DNA of 64,000 nucleotides, taken from NCBI RefSeq assembly GCF_900177415.1, contig NZ_FXAF01000006.1, positions 1,202,001 through 1,266,000 on the forward strand, written 5' to 3'. The stretch is from Xaviernesmea oryzae (GTDB lineage: Bacteria; Pseudomonadota; Alphaproteobacteria; Rhizobiales; Rhizobiaceae). A program made the position numbers and the translations under genes. Numbering within the stretch: the stretch's first letter is position 1; every line of letters begins with the position of its first letter. Shown here piece by piece: positions 35,161-45,629 of this stretch. The notes under the pieces were generated by a model that saw only the letters and a program-made list of their open reading frames with translations, ran no database searches and was not told the origin of the DNA.

Positions 35161-36096
35161 TTATCCTCTCATCAGTCTCATGATGTGCATGCCGGCCGAT
35201 TCGGCCAGACCTTCCAGATCATAGCCGCCCTCGAGCAGGCTGACGACCCGGTTGCCGGCATATTTGCCGGCAATCTCCATCACCCGTCCCGTCGCCCAGT
35301 CGAAGTCGTTGCCGACGAGGTTGATCTGCGCCAGCGGGTCGCGGTGATGGGCGTCGAAACCTGCCGAAATGATGATGAAATCCGGCCGGAAGTTTTCGAG
35401 CGCCGGCAGAACGCGGCTCTTGAAGGCTTCGCGAAAATGCTCGCTGCCGGTATCGGGAGAAAGCGGCGCGTTGACGACGTTGTTCTTCGTGCCGGTCTCG
35501 TCCTTGGCGCCGGTGCCGGGGTAGAGCGGCATCTGGTGGGTCGAACAGAACAGCACGGAGGGATCGTCCCAGAAAATGTCCTGGGTGCCGTTGCCGTGGT
35601 GTACGTCCCAATCGACGATCGCGACGCGCTCCATGCCGTATCTCCGTTGGGCATGGCGGGCGGCGATCGCGGCGTTGTTGAACAGGCAGAAGCCCATCAC
35701 CTTGTCTTTTTCGGCGTGATGGCCGGGCGGCCGGGCGGCGACGAAGGCATTGTCCACCTTGCCGGTGACGACGTCGTCGACGGCTGCCATCGCCCCACCG
35801 ATGCCGGTCAGCGCCGCCTGCAGGCTCTTCGGCCCCACATAGGTGTCGGCCTCGATCTGCCGGATCCTGTCTTCTTCCTCCGGGATTTCCCGGATGACGG
35901 CGCGAAGATGCTCTTCCGGGTGGGCGAGCAGGACTGCATCCTCATTCGCCCGGGGCGCGTCTTTCCGGTCGAGCTTTTCGAAATTCGGATGCTGGAGCGC
36001 GATATTGAGCGACCGCAGACGGTCGGCTCTTTCGGGATGCCCTTCCGGGGTCTGATGCTCGAGGAAGATCGCGTGTTCGTAAAGGCGCGTGGTCAT
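35161..36096 (-). CDS. Histone deacetylase family (class II-like) deacetylase
   Basis: 311 residues with the zinc deacetylase signatures in order: RPPGHHAEKDKVMGFC near residue 120 (tandem active-site histidines), IVDWDVHHGNGTQDIF near 155 (zinc ligands Asp and His), and SAGFDAHHRDPL near 245 (zinc-binding Asp), ending SLLEGGYDLEGLAES. Bacterial members remove acetyl groups from polyamines or other small molecules, and some act on protein lysine. The start at MTTRLYEHAIFLEH is chosen because the upstream extension has no family match. It is divergent from the thioesterase gene and precedes xseB by three bases. Confidence 0.92.
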   Translation of the reverse strand: MTTRLYEHAIFLEHQTPEGHPERADRLRSLNIALQHPNFEKLDRKDAPRANEDAVLLAHPEEHLRAVIREIPEEEDRIRQIEADTYVGPKSLQAALTGIGGAMAAVDDVVTGKVDNAFVAARPPGHHAEKDKVMGFCLFNNAAIAARHAQRRYGMERVAIVDWDVHHGNGTQDIFWDDPSVLFCSTHQMPLYPGTGAKDETGTKNNVVNAPLSPDTGSEHFREAFKSRVLPALENFRPDFIIISAGFDAHHRDPLAQINLVGNDFDWATGRVMEIAGKYAGNRVVSLLEGGYDLEGLAESAGMHIMRLMRG

Positions 36097-36218
36097 GAAG
36101 GCGGCCTCGTGAAGTGTGAGCCCCGGGGCGGACATCTCCGACATGGCGCAGATGCCGTACTTTTTCAAGCCGAATCCCCTTGCTCCTCCGCTTGTTTGGA
36201 TCGAAGGATTGGTCTTAC

Positions 36219-36644
36219 ATGGGGATATTCAACCTAGAGGGTGTGGTGGCTAAAGACGCAGTCAAATCGCAGGAGTTCCGCGTACCGTTCCGCGACGTGG
36301 ACATGCATGGGGAAATGTCGCGGTCGGCCTATGTCGTCCGGGCGGAGGAGGCGGTCACGGAGTTCTGGCGCCGCCGCAAGCCCCAGAAGGGGGATCCGTT
36401 CTTCACCATCGGCAAGATCACCTGCACCTTCCATACGGCGCTGAGGCTCGGCGATCTCGTGCATATGCATGTCGGCGTCAGCAAGATCGGCGGAAAGTCC
36501 GCCGGCTTCCTGGTGCATATGCTGCGCGATGGCGAAGCGGTGGCGGAAGCCGAGATCGTCTGGACGGCGCACGATCCTGTGAGCCGGGAGCCGGTCGCGC
36601 TGCCCGAAGACCTGCGCGACTGGTTCTATCAGTATCTGGATTGA
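36219..36644 (+). CDS. Hotdog-fold acyl-CoA thioesterase (YbgC/4HBT-like)
   Basis: 141 residues; a single hotdog domain with FRVPFRDVDMHGEMSRSAYVVRAEEAVTEF, where the Asp of DVDMHG is the expected catalytic residue, and a C-terminal DWFYQYLD. It probably hydrolyses a short or aromatic acyl-CoA. The start at MGIFNLEG has AAGGA upstream; an alternative start at 36180 is less likely. It is divergent from the deacetylase-family gene and convergent with bioY, with 11 bases between the two stops. Confidence 0.85.
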   Translation: MGIFNLEGVVAKDAVKSQEFRVPFRDVDMHGEMSRSAYVVRAEEAVTEFWRRRKPQKGDPFFTIGKITCTFHTALRLGDLVHMHVGVSKIGGKSAGFLVHMLRDGEAVAEAEIVWTAHDPVSREPVALPEDLRDWFYQYLD

Positions 36645-36655
36645 GCCTTTTGCGG

Positions 36656-37219
36656 TCAGGCCCGTTGCGGCAGCAGCGGATAGCCGATCATGACCGCGCG
36701 GCCGGCGAAAGCCGCGATCAGGGCTTTCAGCACGTCGCCCGGAATGAAGGCGAGATCGCCCATGAACGCGGTCATGAGGCCGGTGCCCGTACCCCAGGCG
36801 AGATAGGCCACGCCGAGCGCGTGGTCCACCACGACGCCGCCTGCGAGCGCGGCCAGGAAGAAGCCGGCGATCTGGACGATGCTGCTCTGCGAGCGGTCCA
36901 CGAAGCGTTCCGAAAGATAGCCGGTAACGTAGGCTGCGAAGAGCCAGCCGACCAGATAGCCTGCGGTCGGCGAGACGAAGGTGGCAAGCCCGCCGCGTCC
37001 GCCGGACAGCACCGGCAGGCCGATCGCGACGAGCAACAGGACGAGAAGCACGGCAAAGCCGCCGCGCTTTGCTCCCAGGATGACGCCCGCCAGCATGACG
37101 CCCAGCGATTGCGCGGTGATCGGCACGGGAATGAAGCCGAGCATGATCGGCGGCACCAGGCCGAGCGCCACGATGATGGCGGCAAACAGGGCGGCCAGAA
37201 CGAGATCCCGGGTGGACAT
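36656..37219 (-). CDS. bioY: Biotin ECF transporter substrate-binding protein BioY
   Basis: 187 residues with six hydrophobic segments. The BioY signature region is PIMLGFIPVPITAQSLGVMLAG near residue 25-46, and SPTAGYLVGWLFAAYVTGYL lies near 85. It binds biotin in the membrane and works with BioM and BioN encoded just upstream on the same strand. The gap to bioN is 30 bases. Regulation by a biotin repressor is likely in this group, but I see no convincing operator. Confidence 0.95.
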   Translation of the reverse strand: MSTRDLVLAALFAAIIVALGLVPPIMLGFIPVPITAQSLGVMLAGVILGAKRGGFAVLLVLLLVAIGLPVLSGGRGGLATFVSPTAGYLVGWLFAAYVTGYLSERFVDRSQSSIVQIAGFFLAALAGGVVVDHALGVAYLAWGTGTGLMTAFMGDLAFIPGDVLKALIAAFAGRAVMIGYPLLPQRA

Positions 37220-37249
37220 GATGCAGGATTCCTTAATGCTGATAATGAA

Positions 37250-37855
37250 TCACTTTTGCGCCCGAATGCCCCTGGCGTCAATGGCGGCGGCAATCTCGTC
37301 GGCGTTTCGCAACGTCAGGATGATCAAGGGAACCGCGAGCGTCAATGGCCGGGGCTTCAACCCTCGCGCGTGGTGGGCGTCCCGGATGGCCTGGTAGCGG
37401 GTCAGGACTTCCGGCACGAAGCGCACCACGAGGCCGATCGAAAGTCCGAGGTCGGCGGCTCGAACGAGGCCGATGCGTTCCAGAGGCCGGGCCGCCAGAG
37501 TTATTTCGTCGATGAAATCGCCGGTGCTCGTGGTGGCCGTCACGGCTGCCGCCAGAAGCGCCAGCGCCGTCAGCCGCAGCAGGACGGTGAGCGCCTGGCC
37601 GGGGCTGTTGAGGACGAGCGTGAAGACGGCGACGATCGCGATCGTCAGCAGGATCGGCCGCAGCCGCAGCAGGGATTGACGCCATCCGAGCCCGAGAGAG
37701 GCATAGATCCATCCGCCGCAGACGGCGGCGGCGGCGAGAAAGAGAGGCGAATCGATCAGGAAGAGAAGGAGGCTCGAAAACGCCAGCGCCACGAGCTTCA
37801 CCCTTGGCGAGAGCCGATGGAGAAAAGTATCGCCCTCGACATAGAGCGTCTTCAT
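37250..37855 (-). CDS. bioN: Biotin ECF transporter transmembrane protein BioN (CbiQ/EcfT family)
   Basis: 201 residues, several membrane helices. It begins TLYVEGDTFLHRLSPRVKLVAL as in EcfT proteins and contains the coupling motif RDAHHARGLKP near residue 165 (the Ala-Arg-Gly coupling helix that contacts the ATPase). The start overlaps the bioM stop by four bases. With BioM and BioY it forms the high-affinity biotin importer described in rhizobia. Confidence 0.93.
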   Translation of the reverse strand: MKTLYVEGDTFLHRLSPRVKLVALAFSSLLLFLIDSPLFLAAAAVCGGWIYASLGLGWRQSLLRLRPILLTIAIVAVFTLVLNSPGQALTVLLRLTALALLAAAVTATTSTGDFIDEITLAARPLERIGLVRAADLGLSIGLVVRFVPEVLTRYQAIRDAHHARGLKPRPLTLAVPLIILTLRNADEIAAAIDARGIRAQK

Positions 37856-38529
37856 GCCGCGATTTCCCGGTATCGGGCGATGACCTCTTGCGGAACGCCG
37901 TCGGCGGCCAGCCGCCCTTCGTGGAACAGCAGCACCCGATCGAAATCCGCGACCAGCGAAAGATCGTGGCTGATGACGATGACATTCTCGTCGAGACCGC
38001 GGATCGTCCGCTCGACGAGATCGCGGTTTTTCAGGTCGAGCTGGTTGGTCGGCTCGTCCATGATCAGGATGTTCGGCTCGGTGACGAGCACGGAAGCGAG
38101 TGCCGCAAGCTGCAGCTCGCCGCCGGAGAGCTCGTGCGCCCGCCTGTCGGCAAGATGGGCGATGCCGAACCGGGAAAGCACGGCTTCGACCGCCGCCTCC
38201 GTCTCCTGTTTCGAAAGCTTCCGGCCCTTGAGGCCCAATGCGATGTCTTCCTTCAGGATCGGCAGGATGATCTGGTTCTGCGGGTTCTGGAAGATGAAGC
38301 CGGCCTCGGCGCGCACTTTGTCGCCGTCCTTCGCCGTATCGAAGCCGTTGACCGTGACGCGGCCGGCGGCAGGCACGACGAGGCCGTTGATCATCCGCGC
38401 GAACGTCGTCTTGCCGGAGCCGTTGAGGCCGATCACGCCGATCCGGCGCTCACCGAGCGAAAGCGTCAGCGGATGAAGTACGGTGCGCCCCTCGAAACGC
38501 GCTTCGGCCTGTTCGAAACGGATGTCCAA
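37852..38529 (-). CDS. bioM: Biotin ECF transporter ATPase BioM
   Basis: 225 residues with all ABC ATPase motifs: Walker A GLNGSGKTT near 38, the Q-loop FIFQNPQNQ, signature LSGGELQLA near 135 and Walker B ILIMDEPTN near 157, followed by the H-loop VISHDLSL. I propose a TTG start at 38529 (MDIRFEQAEARFEGR) with GAGGGACAGG upstream; the longer ATG-started frame adds 25 residues without family match and would overlap the divergent ycaQ promoter region. First gene of bioMNY. Confidence 0.93.
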   Translation of the reverse strand: MDIRFEQAEARFEGRTVLHPLTLSLGERRIGVIGLNGSGKTTFARMINGLVVPAAGRVTVNGFDTAKDGDKVRAEAGFIFQNPQNQIILPILKEDIALGLKGRKLSKQETEAAVEAVLSRFGIAHLADRRAHELSGGELQLAALASVLVTEPNILIMDEPTNQLDLKNRDLVERTIRGLDENVIVISHDLSLVADFDRVLLFHEGRLAADGVPQEVIARYREIAA

Positions 38530-38639
38530 ACCTGTCCCTCGATGTCTGGAGCGCTCTATAGACCGGAAGACGGGCGAGGGGAATTCGGAACCAAACATGA
38601 ACATTGAATCCGCCGCGGCGTCATTCTACTCTTCCACGC

Positions 38640-39833
38640 ATGGCGATTCTCATTCCGAACGATCAGGCGCGAAAAATCTTCCTCGAACGGCAGCGGCTTT
38701 CCGATCCGCCCGGCCGGGCGCTCACCAAGGCCGGTCTCCTGCAACTGATCGACGATCTCGGCTTCGTTCAGGTGGACAGTATCGCGACCGTGGAGCGCGC
38801 CCACCACATGATCCTGTTCTCGCGCAACCAGACCTACAGGCGGGAACATCTGAACGCGCTTCTGGAAAAGGACCGCGAGCTTTTCGAACACTGGACGCAT
38901 GACGCGTCGATCATTCCGGCGCGTCTTTTCCGCTATTGGAAACACCGCTTCCGCCGCCGCGAGCCGATCATCGCCGAACGCTGGAAGAAATGGCACGGCG
39001 AAGGCTTCGACGCCGCCTTCGAGGAGACATTCCGGCACATAGCGGAGAATGGTGCGATCATGTCGCGGGACATGAAGGTGGAGGACCACAAGTCCGGCGG
39101 CTGGTGGAACTGGCATCCGAACAAGACGGCGCTCGAATATTACTGGCACACCGGCAAGCTCGCGATCGCCGGCCGCGTCAACTTCCAGAAGATTTACGAC
39201 CTGATGGAGCGGGTCATCCCGCCGCGCCACCACGAGCCGGAGGTGAGCCAGGAGGAATTTGTCGACTGGGCCTGCCGCAGCGCGCTGAAAAGGCTCGGCT
39301 TCGCGACTTCGGGCGAGATCGCCGCCTTCTGGGATCTCGTCACGCCGCAGGAGGCGAAGGACTGGGTGACCGATCATCGCGACGAGCTCATCGAAGTGCT
39401 GATCGGCTCCGCCAACGGCGGCAAGCCCCGCCCGTCATTCGCCTTTGTGGGCTTCCCGGAAAACCTCGGCGACATCCCGGAGCCGCCCGCCCGCGTGCGG
39501 GTACTGAGCCCCTTCGATCCGCTTCTGCGCAATCGCGATCGTGCGGAGCGGCTCTTCGACTTCTTCTACCGCATAGAGGTTTTCGTGCCGGAGCCGAAGC
39601 GGCAGTACGGCTACTACGTGTTCCCGCTCCTCGAAGGCGACCGCATGATCGGCCGCATCGACATGAAGGCCGACCGCAAGGCGGATGCGCTGGACGTCAA
39701 GCGGCTGTGGCTGGAAAAAGGCGTGCGCCCTTCCGCCGGGCGCCTGGAGAAGCTGGAAGCGGAACTGCTCCGCGTCGCGCGTTTCGCCGGCGTGGACAAG
39801 ATTACGTATCAAGAGGGATGGCGGGGCGAATAA
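38640..39833 (+). CDS. ycaQ: YcaQ/AlkZ-like DNA glycosylase (HTH_42 family)
   Basis: 397 residues matching the winged-helix family now known to contain DNA glycosylases that unhook alkylated bases and interstrand cross-links. The catalytic Q-x-D/Q motif of the Gram-negative YcaQ branch is visible as LGFVQVDSIATVERAHH near residue 36-52. Other blocks are LFEHWTHDASIIP near 80, SPFDPLLRNRDRAERLF near 287 and RIDMKADRKADAL near 340. Divergent from bioM. Followed by a large inverted-repeat region, with the glg genes convergent. Confidence 0.88.
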   Translation: MAILIPNDQARKIFLERQRLSDPPGRALTKAGLLQLIDDLGFVQVDSIATVERAHHMILFSRNQTYRREHLNALLEKDRELFEHWTHDASIIPARLFRYWKHRFRRREPIIAERWKKWHGEGFDAAFEETFRHIAENGAIMSRDMKVEDHKSGGWWNWHPNKTALEYYWHTGKLAIAGRVNFQKIYDLMERVIPPRHHEPEVSQEEFVDWACRSALKRLGFATSGEIAAFWDLVTPQEAKDWVTDHRDELIEVLIGSANGGKPRPSFAFVGFPENLGDIPEPPARVRVLSPFDPLLRNRDRAERLFDFFYRIEVFVPEPKRQYGYYVFPLLEGDRMIGRIDMKADRKADALDVKRLWLEKGVRPSAGRLEKLEAELLRVARFAGVDKITYQEGWRGE

Positions 39834-39874
39834 GCAAGGGGAAAAAGGCACGCCCCGCCGCATATGCTGCCGCA

Positions 39875-40058
39875 CCCCCCTCTGCCCTGCCGGGCATCTC
39901 CCCCACAAGGGGGGAGATCGGATAGTAGCCAACTCTCATCCTCAACACAGGTTCGAGACTGCCGGAACTAGGCCCGACATCGTTAATGGTGGGGGAAGCC
40001 CGTGCGTCTTGCCGATCTCCCCCCTTGTGGGGGAGATGCCCGGCAGGGCAGAGGGGGG
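39875..40058. repeat. Pair of 47-bp inverted RIME-like repeats
   Basis: The 47 bases at 39875-39921 are an exact inverted copy of 40012-40058, with a 90-base spacer. Each unit itself contains the hairpin ATCTCCCCC-ACAA-GGGGGGAGAT and the palindrome CCCTGCCGGGC. Related units occur at 33636. The pair lies between the convergent ycaQ and glgB genes and could also serve as a bidirectional terminator. Confidence 0.9.
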
Positions 40059-40088
40059 TATCGAGGCGGCTTCAGGCAACCAGAAAAT

Positions 40089-42308
40089 CTACCGCCGCCA
40101 CCTCAAAAACACCGTCGCCAGCGGCGGCAGCGCGAGCGACACGGAAAACGCCTTGCCATGCGCCGGCTGATTTTCCGTCCAGGTTTCGGATTGGCCGAGA
40201 TTGGACCCGCCGTAGATTTCCGCATCGGTGTTGAGCACCACTTCCCAGCGGCCTTCCACCGGCACGCCGACGCGATAGCCGTGCCGGGGCACCGGCGTCA
40301 TGTTCGAAACGATCAGAAGCCAGGACGACCGGTCCGCGGATGTGCGCAGCATGCCGTAGACGGAGTTCGCCGCATCGTCCGCGACCGCCCATTCGAAACC
40401 TTCCGGGTGAAGGTCGCCGAACTGCAGCGCCGGTTCCGCGCGGTAAAGGCTGTTCAGGTCGCCGATCAGCCGCTGCACGCCCGCATGACCCGGCTGGTCG
40501 AGCAGGTCCCAGTGGACGGAACCGTCATGGCTCCACTCGGCACCCTGCGCGATCTCGCCACCCATGAAGAGCAGCTTCTTGCCCGGATGCCCCCACATGA
40601 AGCCGTAATAGGCGCGCAGATTGGCGAGCTTCTGCCAATGGTCCCCGGGCATCTTGCCGAAAAGGGAGCCTTTGCCGTGCACCACCTCGTCATGAGAGAG
40701 CGGCAGCATGAAACGTTCCGTATAGGCATAGATCATGCCGAAGGTCATCGCGTGATGGTGGTACTTCCGGTAGACGGGGTCGTCCTGCATGTAATGCAGC
40801 GTGTCGTGCATCCAGCCCATGTTCCATTTGAAATCGAAGCCGAGGCCGCCGTCTTCCGGCTTTTTCGTCACGTTCGGCCAGGCGGTCGATTCCTCCGCTG
40901 CGGTGAAGGCATGCGGGCAGCGATCGTGGATGATGCTGTTCAGATGCTTGAAGAATTCCACCGCTTCGAGGTTCTCGCGCCCGCCATACCGGTTGGGAAT
41001 CCATTCGCCCTCGTTGCGGCTGTAGTCGCGGTAGAGCATCGAGGCGACGGCATCGACGCGCAGGCCGTCCACGTGGAAATGCTCCAGCCATTCCAGCGCC
41101 GAGGCGATCAGGAAGCCCTTCACCTCGTTGCGGCCGAGATTGTAGATCAGCGTGTTCCAGTCCTTGTGGAAGCCCTCGCGGGGGTCCTCGTGCTCGTAGA
41201 GCGCCGTGCCGTCGAAGCGGGCCAGTCCCCAGACGTCGGTCGGGAAATGCGCAGGCACCCAGTCAAGGATCACGCCGAGGCCGGCCTGATGGCAGCGGTC
41301 GATGAAATAGGCGAAATCCTCCGGCGTGCCGTAGCGGCCGGTCGGCGCGAAAAGGCCGAGAGGCTGGTAGCCCCAGGAGCCGCCGAAGGGGTGTTCCATG
41401 ATCGGCAGCATCTCGATATGGGTGAAGCCGAGGTTCTGCGCATAGGGGATGAGCCTCTGGCTGAGCTCCACCCAGTCGAGCGAACGGTTGCCTTCCTCGC
41501 TGATCCGAAGCCAGGAGCCGAGATGGACTTCGTAGACGGAGATTGCGCCTTCGCCGGATCGGTTGGCGCGCTGCTTGCGCATCCAGTCCTCGTCGCTCCA
41601 GCGGAAGGGTTTCGAGGAAGCGACGATCGAGGCGGTGGAGGGCGCCGCTTCGCTGGCGCGCGCCACCGGATCGGCCTTTTGCGGCAGAAGATTGCCGTTT
41701 CCGTCGAGAAGCTCGAACTTGTAGCGCTCGCCGTGGGTGAGGCGGGGGATGAACAGTTCCCAGACGCCCGCCTGCGGCCTGAGCCGCATCGGGTGGCGGC
41801 GCCCGTCCCAGGAATTGAAGTCGCCGACGACCGAAACGCGTCGGGCATTCGGCGCCCAGACGGCAAACCGCACGCCCTCCACGCCCTCGACCTCCATCGG
41901 AATCGCGCCGAGCGTGCGGCCGAGATCGTAATGGGTGCCCTGGCCGATCAGGTGCAGATCGAGATCGCCGAGCAGTGTGGGGAAGGAATAGGGGTCTTCC
42001 ATCTCCTGGATCGCATCCGGCCAGCCGATGCGGAAGAGATAGGGAGCGGTACCGCCCCCTGATTTGCCGATCACGCCGGCGAAGAGCCCGCCCTCGTGAA
42101 TGGTTTCGAGCTCGGCCAGCACCTTGTTGCTATCGGCCTCGACCACCTCGACCGAAAGCGCTCCCGGCAGCAGCGCTCTTACCACGATGAGCTCGCCGTA
42201 TTGATGTCGCCCGAGGATCGAGAAGGGATCGCCGTGCCGCCCTTCCACCAGGGCCTGAAGGCCCTCGCGGACCGTGCCGATCATGAGGTCCGTGCGCTCG
42301 TATCTCAT
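40089..42308 (-). CDS. glgB: 1,4-alpha-glucan branching enzyme GlgB
   Basis: 739 residues: an N-terminal carbohydrate-binding domain, a CBM48 domain (about 120-220, [21 protein letters not shown]) and a GH13 catalytic barrel with [23 protein letters not shown] (nucleophile Asp), [10 protein letters not shown] (acid/base Glu) and [12 protein letters not shown]. It makes alpha-1,6 branches in glycogen-like glucan. Its ATG overlaps the treS stop by one base (TGATG), so the two are translationally coupled. Last gene of the glgE-treS-glgB operon. Confidence 0.97.
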   Translation of the reverse strand: MRYERTDLMIGTVREGLQALVEGRHGDPFSILGRHQYGELIVVRALLPGALSVEVVEADSNKVLAELETIHEGGLFAGVIGKSGGGTAPYLFRIGWPDAIQEMEDPYSFPTLLGDLDLHLIGQGTHYDLGRTLGAIPMEVEGVEGVRFAVWAPNARRVSVVGDFNSWDGRRHPMRLRPQAGVWELFIPRLTHGERYKFELLDGNGNLLPQKADPVARASEAAPSTASIVASSKPFRWSDEDWMRKQRANRSGEGAISVYEVHLGSWLRISEEGNRSLDWVELSQRLIPYAQNLGFTHIEMLPIMEHPFGGSWGYQPLGLFAPTGRYGTPEDFAYFIDRCHQAGLGVILDWVPAHFPTDVWGLARFDGTALYEHEDPREGFHKDWNTLIYNLGRNEVKGFLIASALEWLEHFHVDGLRVDAVASMLYRDYSRNEGEWIPNRYGGRENLEAVEFFKHLNSIIHDRCPHAFTAAEESTAWPNVTKKPEDGGLGFDFKWNMGWMHDTLHYMQDDPVYRKYHHHAMTFGMIYAYTERFMLPLSHDEVVHGKGSLFGKMPGDHWQKLANLRAYYGFMWGHPGKKLLFMGGEIAQGAEWSHDGSVHWDLLDQPGHAGVQRLIGDLNSLYRAEPALQFGDLHPEGFEWAVADDAANSVYGMLRTSADRSSWLLIVSNMTPVPRHGYRVGVPVEGRWEVVLNTDAEIYGGSNLGQSETWTENQPAHGKAFSVSLALPPLATVFLRWRR

Positions 42309-45300
42309 CAGGCGGTCTCCAGAAGTCTTGATGCGATCGCCGAAAGGCCGGCAAGCGGAAGCGGCAGCCAGTGGGGCCGGCTGCGCGCTTCGTAGACGAT
42401 CTCGTATGCAGCCTTTTCGAGAAGGAAGAAATCGAGGATGCGGTCGCGGGCCTCGTTCGAAATCCGCAATTCGTCCGAATTCTCGGTGGCGTCGAAATAG
42501 GCCTGCAGGAAGGCGGGTTCCGCCATCTCCATGAAGCGGCCGACCAGCGCGTTGTGACCGGCATCGTCCACCTCGCTCACCACCTCTCGGTCGAGATCGG
42601 CCGAGGCGGCGAGATAGCTGAGCGACCTGAGGAGGCCAGCCACGTCCCGCAGCGGATTGGTCTTGGCGCGGCGCTCGGCAAGGTCGCGGGCCGGCTCGCC
42701 CTCGAAGTCGATGATATAGGCGTCACCCTCCGCGACCAGGACCTGGCCGAGATGGAAATCGCCGTGATTGCGCGTCATCAACGCTCCCTTGAGCGCTTTC
42801 GAAAGATGCGCCGCGAGACGGATGAGGACGTCCTGGCGCGCGAGCAGCTCTTTTGCCTCGCGGGCCGGCTCGGGGTCGAGGCCGTCGATGGCGCCGGCAA
42901 GCATCGAGAAGCTTTCGGACATCTGTGCGGTCACCGCCCCGCCCCATTTCCTGGCGTCCTCCGCGGTGGCCCAGACGGGATTGAAAGCCTCGTCGTCGGT
43001 GGGCCGGGCAAGCGCCACATGCAGCTCGCCGAGCCGCTTGCCGATCGTGGCGGCAAGATCGACGAGCGGTTTGAAATGTTCGTCCGCCGCCTCGCCGTCG
43101 GTTCCGGTCACGGTCACCTCGTCGATCGAGCGGCGCAGGTTGCCGAGCATCCAGTTCCAGGCGTCGCCCTGGTTGCGGATCGCGCCCTGCACGATGATCA
43201 GCGTATAGCGGCTGCCGTCGGGCGCGATGCGGGCCACCTCGCCGAGGAGCTGCGCCGTATTCTTGTATCCGACATTCGTGAGGTAGCGGGTCATCTCCAC
43301 TTCCGGGTGCATGCCGGGAAAGACGTGGCGGATGAGCTTCACCATCGCCATGTCGCCCATGATCAGCGAACTGTTGGATTGTTCGGCCGACAGCCAGCGA
43401 ACCGGCATGTCGTCGTTGACCCCCAGGCAATCGAGCTGGTCGGTGCCGAGAAATTCAAGCGTGCCTGCGCGGCCGGAAATGACGGAGCGCTCGCAAAGCC
43501 CCCGGATGACGCTGCGCGCCAGCCCCTCCATGGCGAAGCCGTCGGTCAGGAAGCCGACGCGGCGGCCCTGGCGGATGCGGGCGAGGGCGAGCTGCTGGGC
43601 AAGCGCGGTCGGCTGGCTGTCGTCCCAGGAGACGGCAAGCGGCAGCAGATAGGTGTCCTTGCGGCTGTTCAGCTCCACCTCCAGCTCGCCGAGCAGCACG
43701 TTGTTGGCAAAGGCCATCGGCGTCGCGGCGACGAGCGAGGCGCGGCTCAAGGCCTCGTCCTTGGAGCCGAACCAGCGGCGCTTCCTGAGATACGGCGGCA
43801 GGATTTCGTTCGACAATGTGCCGGCAAGGCGGGGCTCGTCGATGAGCTCCTGCAGGTCGCGGCGCACGACCATGGTCACCATGTCCTGCATCTGCTCCGG
43901 CGGTTCCGTCCTCCAGTCCGGCCCGTCCGTGTCGGCGGCGAGCTGGAACCAGAAGAAGCCGTAGGGCGGAAGGGTGAGCAGATAGGTGAGCTGGCCGATC
44001 GGCGGGAAGGGCGACATGCCGGTGAGCTCGATCGGCACCCGGCCGGAAAACTGCGCAAGGTCGAGCTCGACGGCCTGCGGCAGGCGCGAAAGGTTGGCGA
44101 CGCAAAGGATCGTCTCGCCCTCGTGTTCGCGCAGATAGGCGAGGATCTTCCGGTTGCCGGGTGAAAGAAACCTCAGCGAGCCGCGGCCGAAGGCGGCATG
44201 CCGGTTGCGCAGCGCCAGCATCCGCCGCATCCAGTTGAGCAGCGAATGGGCGTCGGCGCTTTGTGCCTCGACGTTCACGGCTTCGTAGCCGTAAAGGGGG
44301 TCCATGACCGGCGGCAGTACGAGCCGCGCCGGGTCGGCTCTGGAAAAGCCGCCGTTGCGGTCCGGCGACCATTGCATCGGTGTCCTGACGCCGTCCCGGT
44401 CGCCGAGATAGATATTGTCGCCCATGCCGATTTCGTCGCCGTAATAGATGACCGGCGTGCCGGGCATGGAGAGAAGCAGCGCATTCATCAGCTCGACGCG
44501 GCGGCGGTCGCGTTCCATCAGCGGCGAGAGCCGCCGGCGGATGCCGAGATTGATGCGTGCACGGCGGTCGGCGGCATAGATGTTCCAGAGATAGTCGCGT
44601 TCCTCGTCGGTCACCATTTCGAGCGTCAGCTCGTCGTGGTTCCGGAGGAAGATCGCCCATTGGCAGTTCTCCGGGATTTCCGGCGTCTGCCGCATGATGT
44701 CGGTGATAGGGAAACGGTCTTCCTTGGCGATCGCCATGTACATGCGCGGCATCAGCGGGAAGTGGAACGCCATGTTGCATTCGTCGCCGTCGCCGAAATA
44801 TTCGCGCGTGTCCTCCGGCCACTGGTTGGCTTCGGCGAGCAGCATCTTGCCGGGATGGGTGCTGTCGAGCGCGGCGCGGATCTTCTTCAGGATCTCGTGC
44901 GTCTCCGGCAGGTTCTCGTTGATCGTCCCTTCGCGCTCGACGAGATAGGGAATGGCGTCCAGCCGGAACCCGTCGATACCGGTCTCCAGCCAGAAGCGCA
45001 TGACGCCGAGCAGTTCGTCGAGCACCAGCGGATTGTCGAAGTTGAGGTCCGGCTGGTGGGAATAGAAGCGGTGCCAGTAATAGGCGCCGGCGACCGGATC
45101 CCAGGTCCAGTTCGATTTCTCCGTGTCGAGGAAGATGATCCGGGTTTCCGGAAATTTCTGGTCCGTGTCCGACCAGACGTAGAAGTCGCGTTCGGGGGAG
45201 CCGGGCGGCGCGTGCCGCGCCCGCTGGAACCAGGGATGCTGGTCGGACGTGTGATTGATGACGAGCTCGATGATGACCCGAAGCCCCCGCTCGTGCGCCG

Positions 45301-45616
45301 CCGCGACAAAGGCCTTGAACTCCTCGACGGTGCCGTAGTCGGAGCTCACGTTCGCGTAGTCGGCGATGTCGTAGCCGTCGTCGCGGCGCGGCGAGGGGAA
45401 GAAGGGGAGCAGCCAGATCGTATTGGCGCCGAGCGAGGCGATATGATCGAGCTTCTCGTGCAGCCCTTTGAAGTCGCCGATGCCGTCGCCGTTGGCGTCG
45501 TAGAAGGATTTGATGTGGAGCTGGTAGATGACCGCGTCCTTGTACCATAGCGGATCGGTCTCGTGGGGCTGCGCCGGGTTGGGGGCCTGGCTGCGGTTGG
45601 TGCCTACCATGTCCAT
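42308..45616 (-). CDS. treS: Trehalose synthase / maltokinase fusion (TreS-Mak)
   Basis: 1102 residues. Residues about 20-560 are a GH13 trehalose synthase ([47 protein letters not shown] with the nucleophile Asp, MLLAEANQW with the Glu, [11 protein letters not shown]). Residues about 590-1100 are a maltokinase of aminoglycoside-phosphotransferase fold ([14 protein letters not shown] and [11 protein letters not shown] as catalytic and metal loops). The fusion isomerises trehalose to maltose and phosphorylates it with ATP to maltose 1-phosphate, the donor for GlgE encoded 13 bases upstream. Confidence 0.96.
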   Translation of the reverse strand: MDMVGTNRSQAPNPAQPHETDPLWYKDAVIYQLHIKSFYDANGDGIGDFKGLHEKLDHIASLGANTIWLLPFFPSPRRDDGYDIADYANVSSDYGTVEEFKAFVAAAHERGLRVIIELVINHTSDQHPWFQRARHAPPGSPERDFYVWSDTDQKFPETRIIFLDTEKSNWTWDPVAGAYYWHRFYSHQPDLNFDNPLVLDELLGVMRFWLETGIDGFRLDAIPYLVEREGTINENLPETHEILKKIRAALDSTHPGKMLLAEANQWPEDTREYFGDGDECNMAFHFPLMPRMYMAIAKEDRFPITDIMRQTPEIPENCQWAIFLRNHDELTLEMVTDEERDYLWNIYAADRRARINLGIRRRLSPLMERDRRRVELMNALLLSMPGTPVIYYGDEIGMGDNIYLGDRDGVRTPMQWSPDRNGGFSRADPARLVLPPVMDPLYGYEAVNVEAQSADAHSLLNWMRRMLALRNRHAAFGRGSLRFLSPGNRKILAYLREHEGETILCVANLSRLPQAVELDLAQFSGRVPIELTGMSPFPPIGQLTYLLTLPPYGFFWFQLAADTDGPDWRTEPPEQMQDMVTMVVRRDLQELIDEPRLAGTLSNEILPPYLRKRRWFGSKDEALSRASLVAATPMAFANNVLLGELEVELNSRKDTYLLPLAVSWDDSQPTALAQQLALARIRQGRRVGFLTDGFAMEGLARSVIRGLCERSVISGRAGTLEFLGTDQLDCLGVNDDMPVRWLSAEQSNSSLIMGDMAMVKLIRHVFPGMHPEVEMTRYLTNVGYKNTAQLLGEVARIAPDGSRYTLIIVQGAIRNQGDAWNWMLGNLRRSIDEVTVTGTDGEAADEHFKPLVDLAATIGKRLGELHVALARPTDDEAFNPVWATAEDARKWGGAVTAQMSESFSMLAGAIDGLDPEPAREAKELLARQDVLIRLAAHLSKALKGALMTRNHGDFHLGQVLVAEGDAYIIDFEGEPARDLAERRAKTNPLRDVAGLLRSLSYLAASADLDREVVSEVDDAGHNALVGRFMEMAEPAFLQAYFDATENSDELRISNEARDRILDFFLLEKAAYEIVYEARSRPHWLPLPLAGLSAIASRLLETA

Positions 45617-45629
45617 CCTGTTTTCCTCC

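Noticed and set aside
38530..38640. TCTATAGA in the bioM-ycaQ gap considered as a BioR (biotin repressor) box
   Set aside because: It matches the published-type TTATMKATAA consensus only in the centre; too weak to report as an operator.
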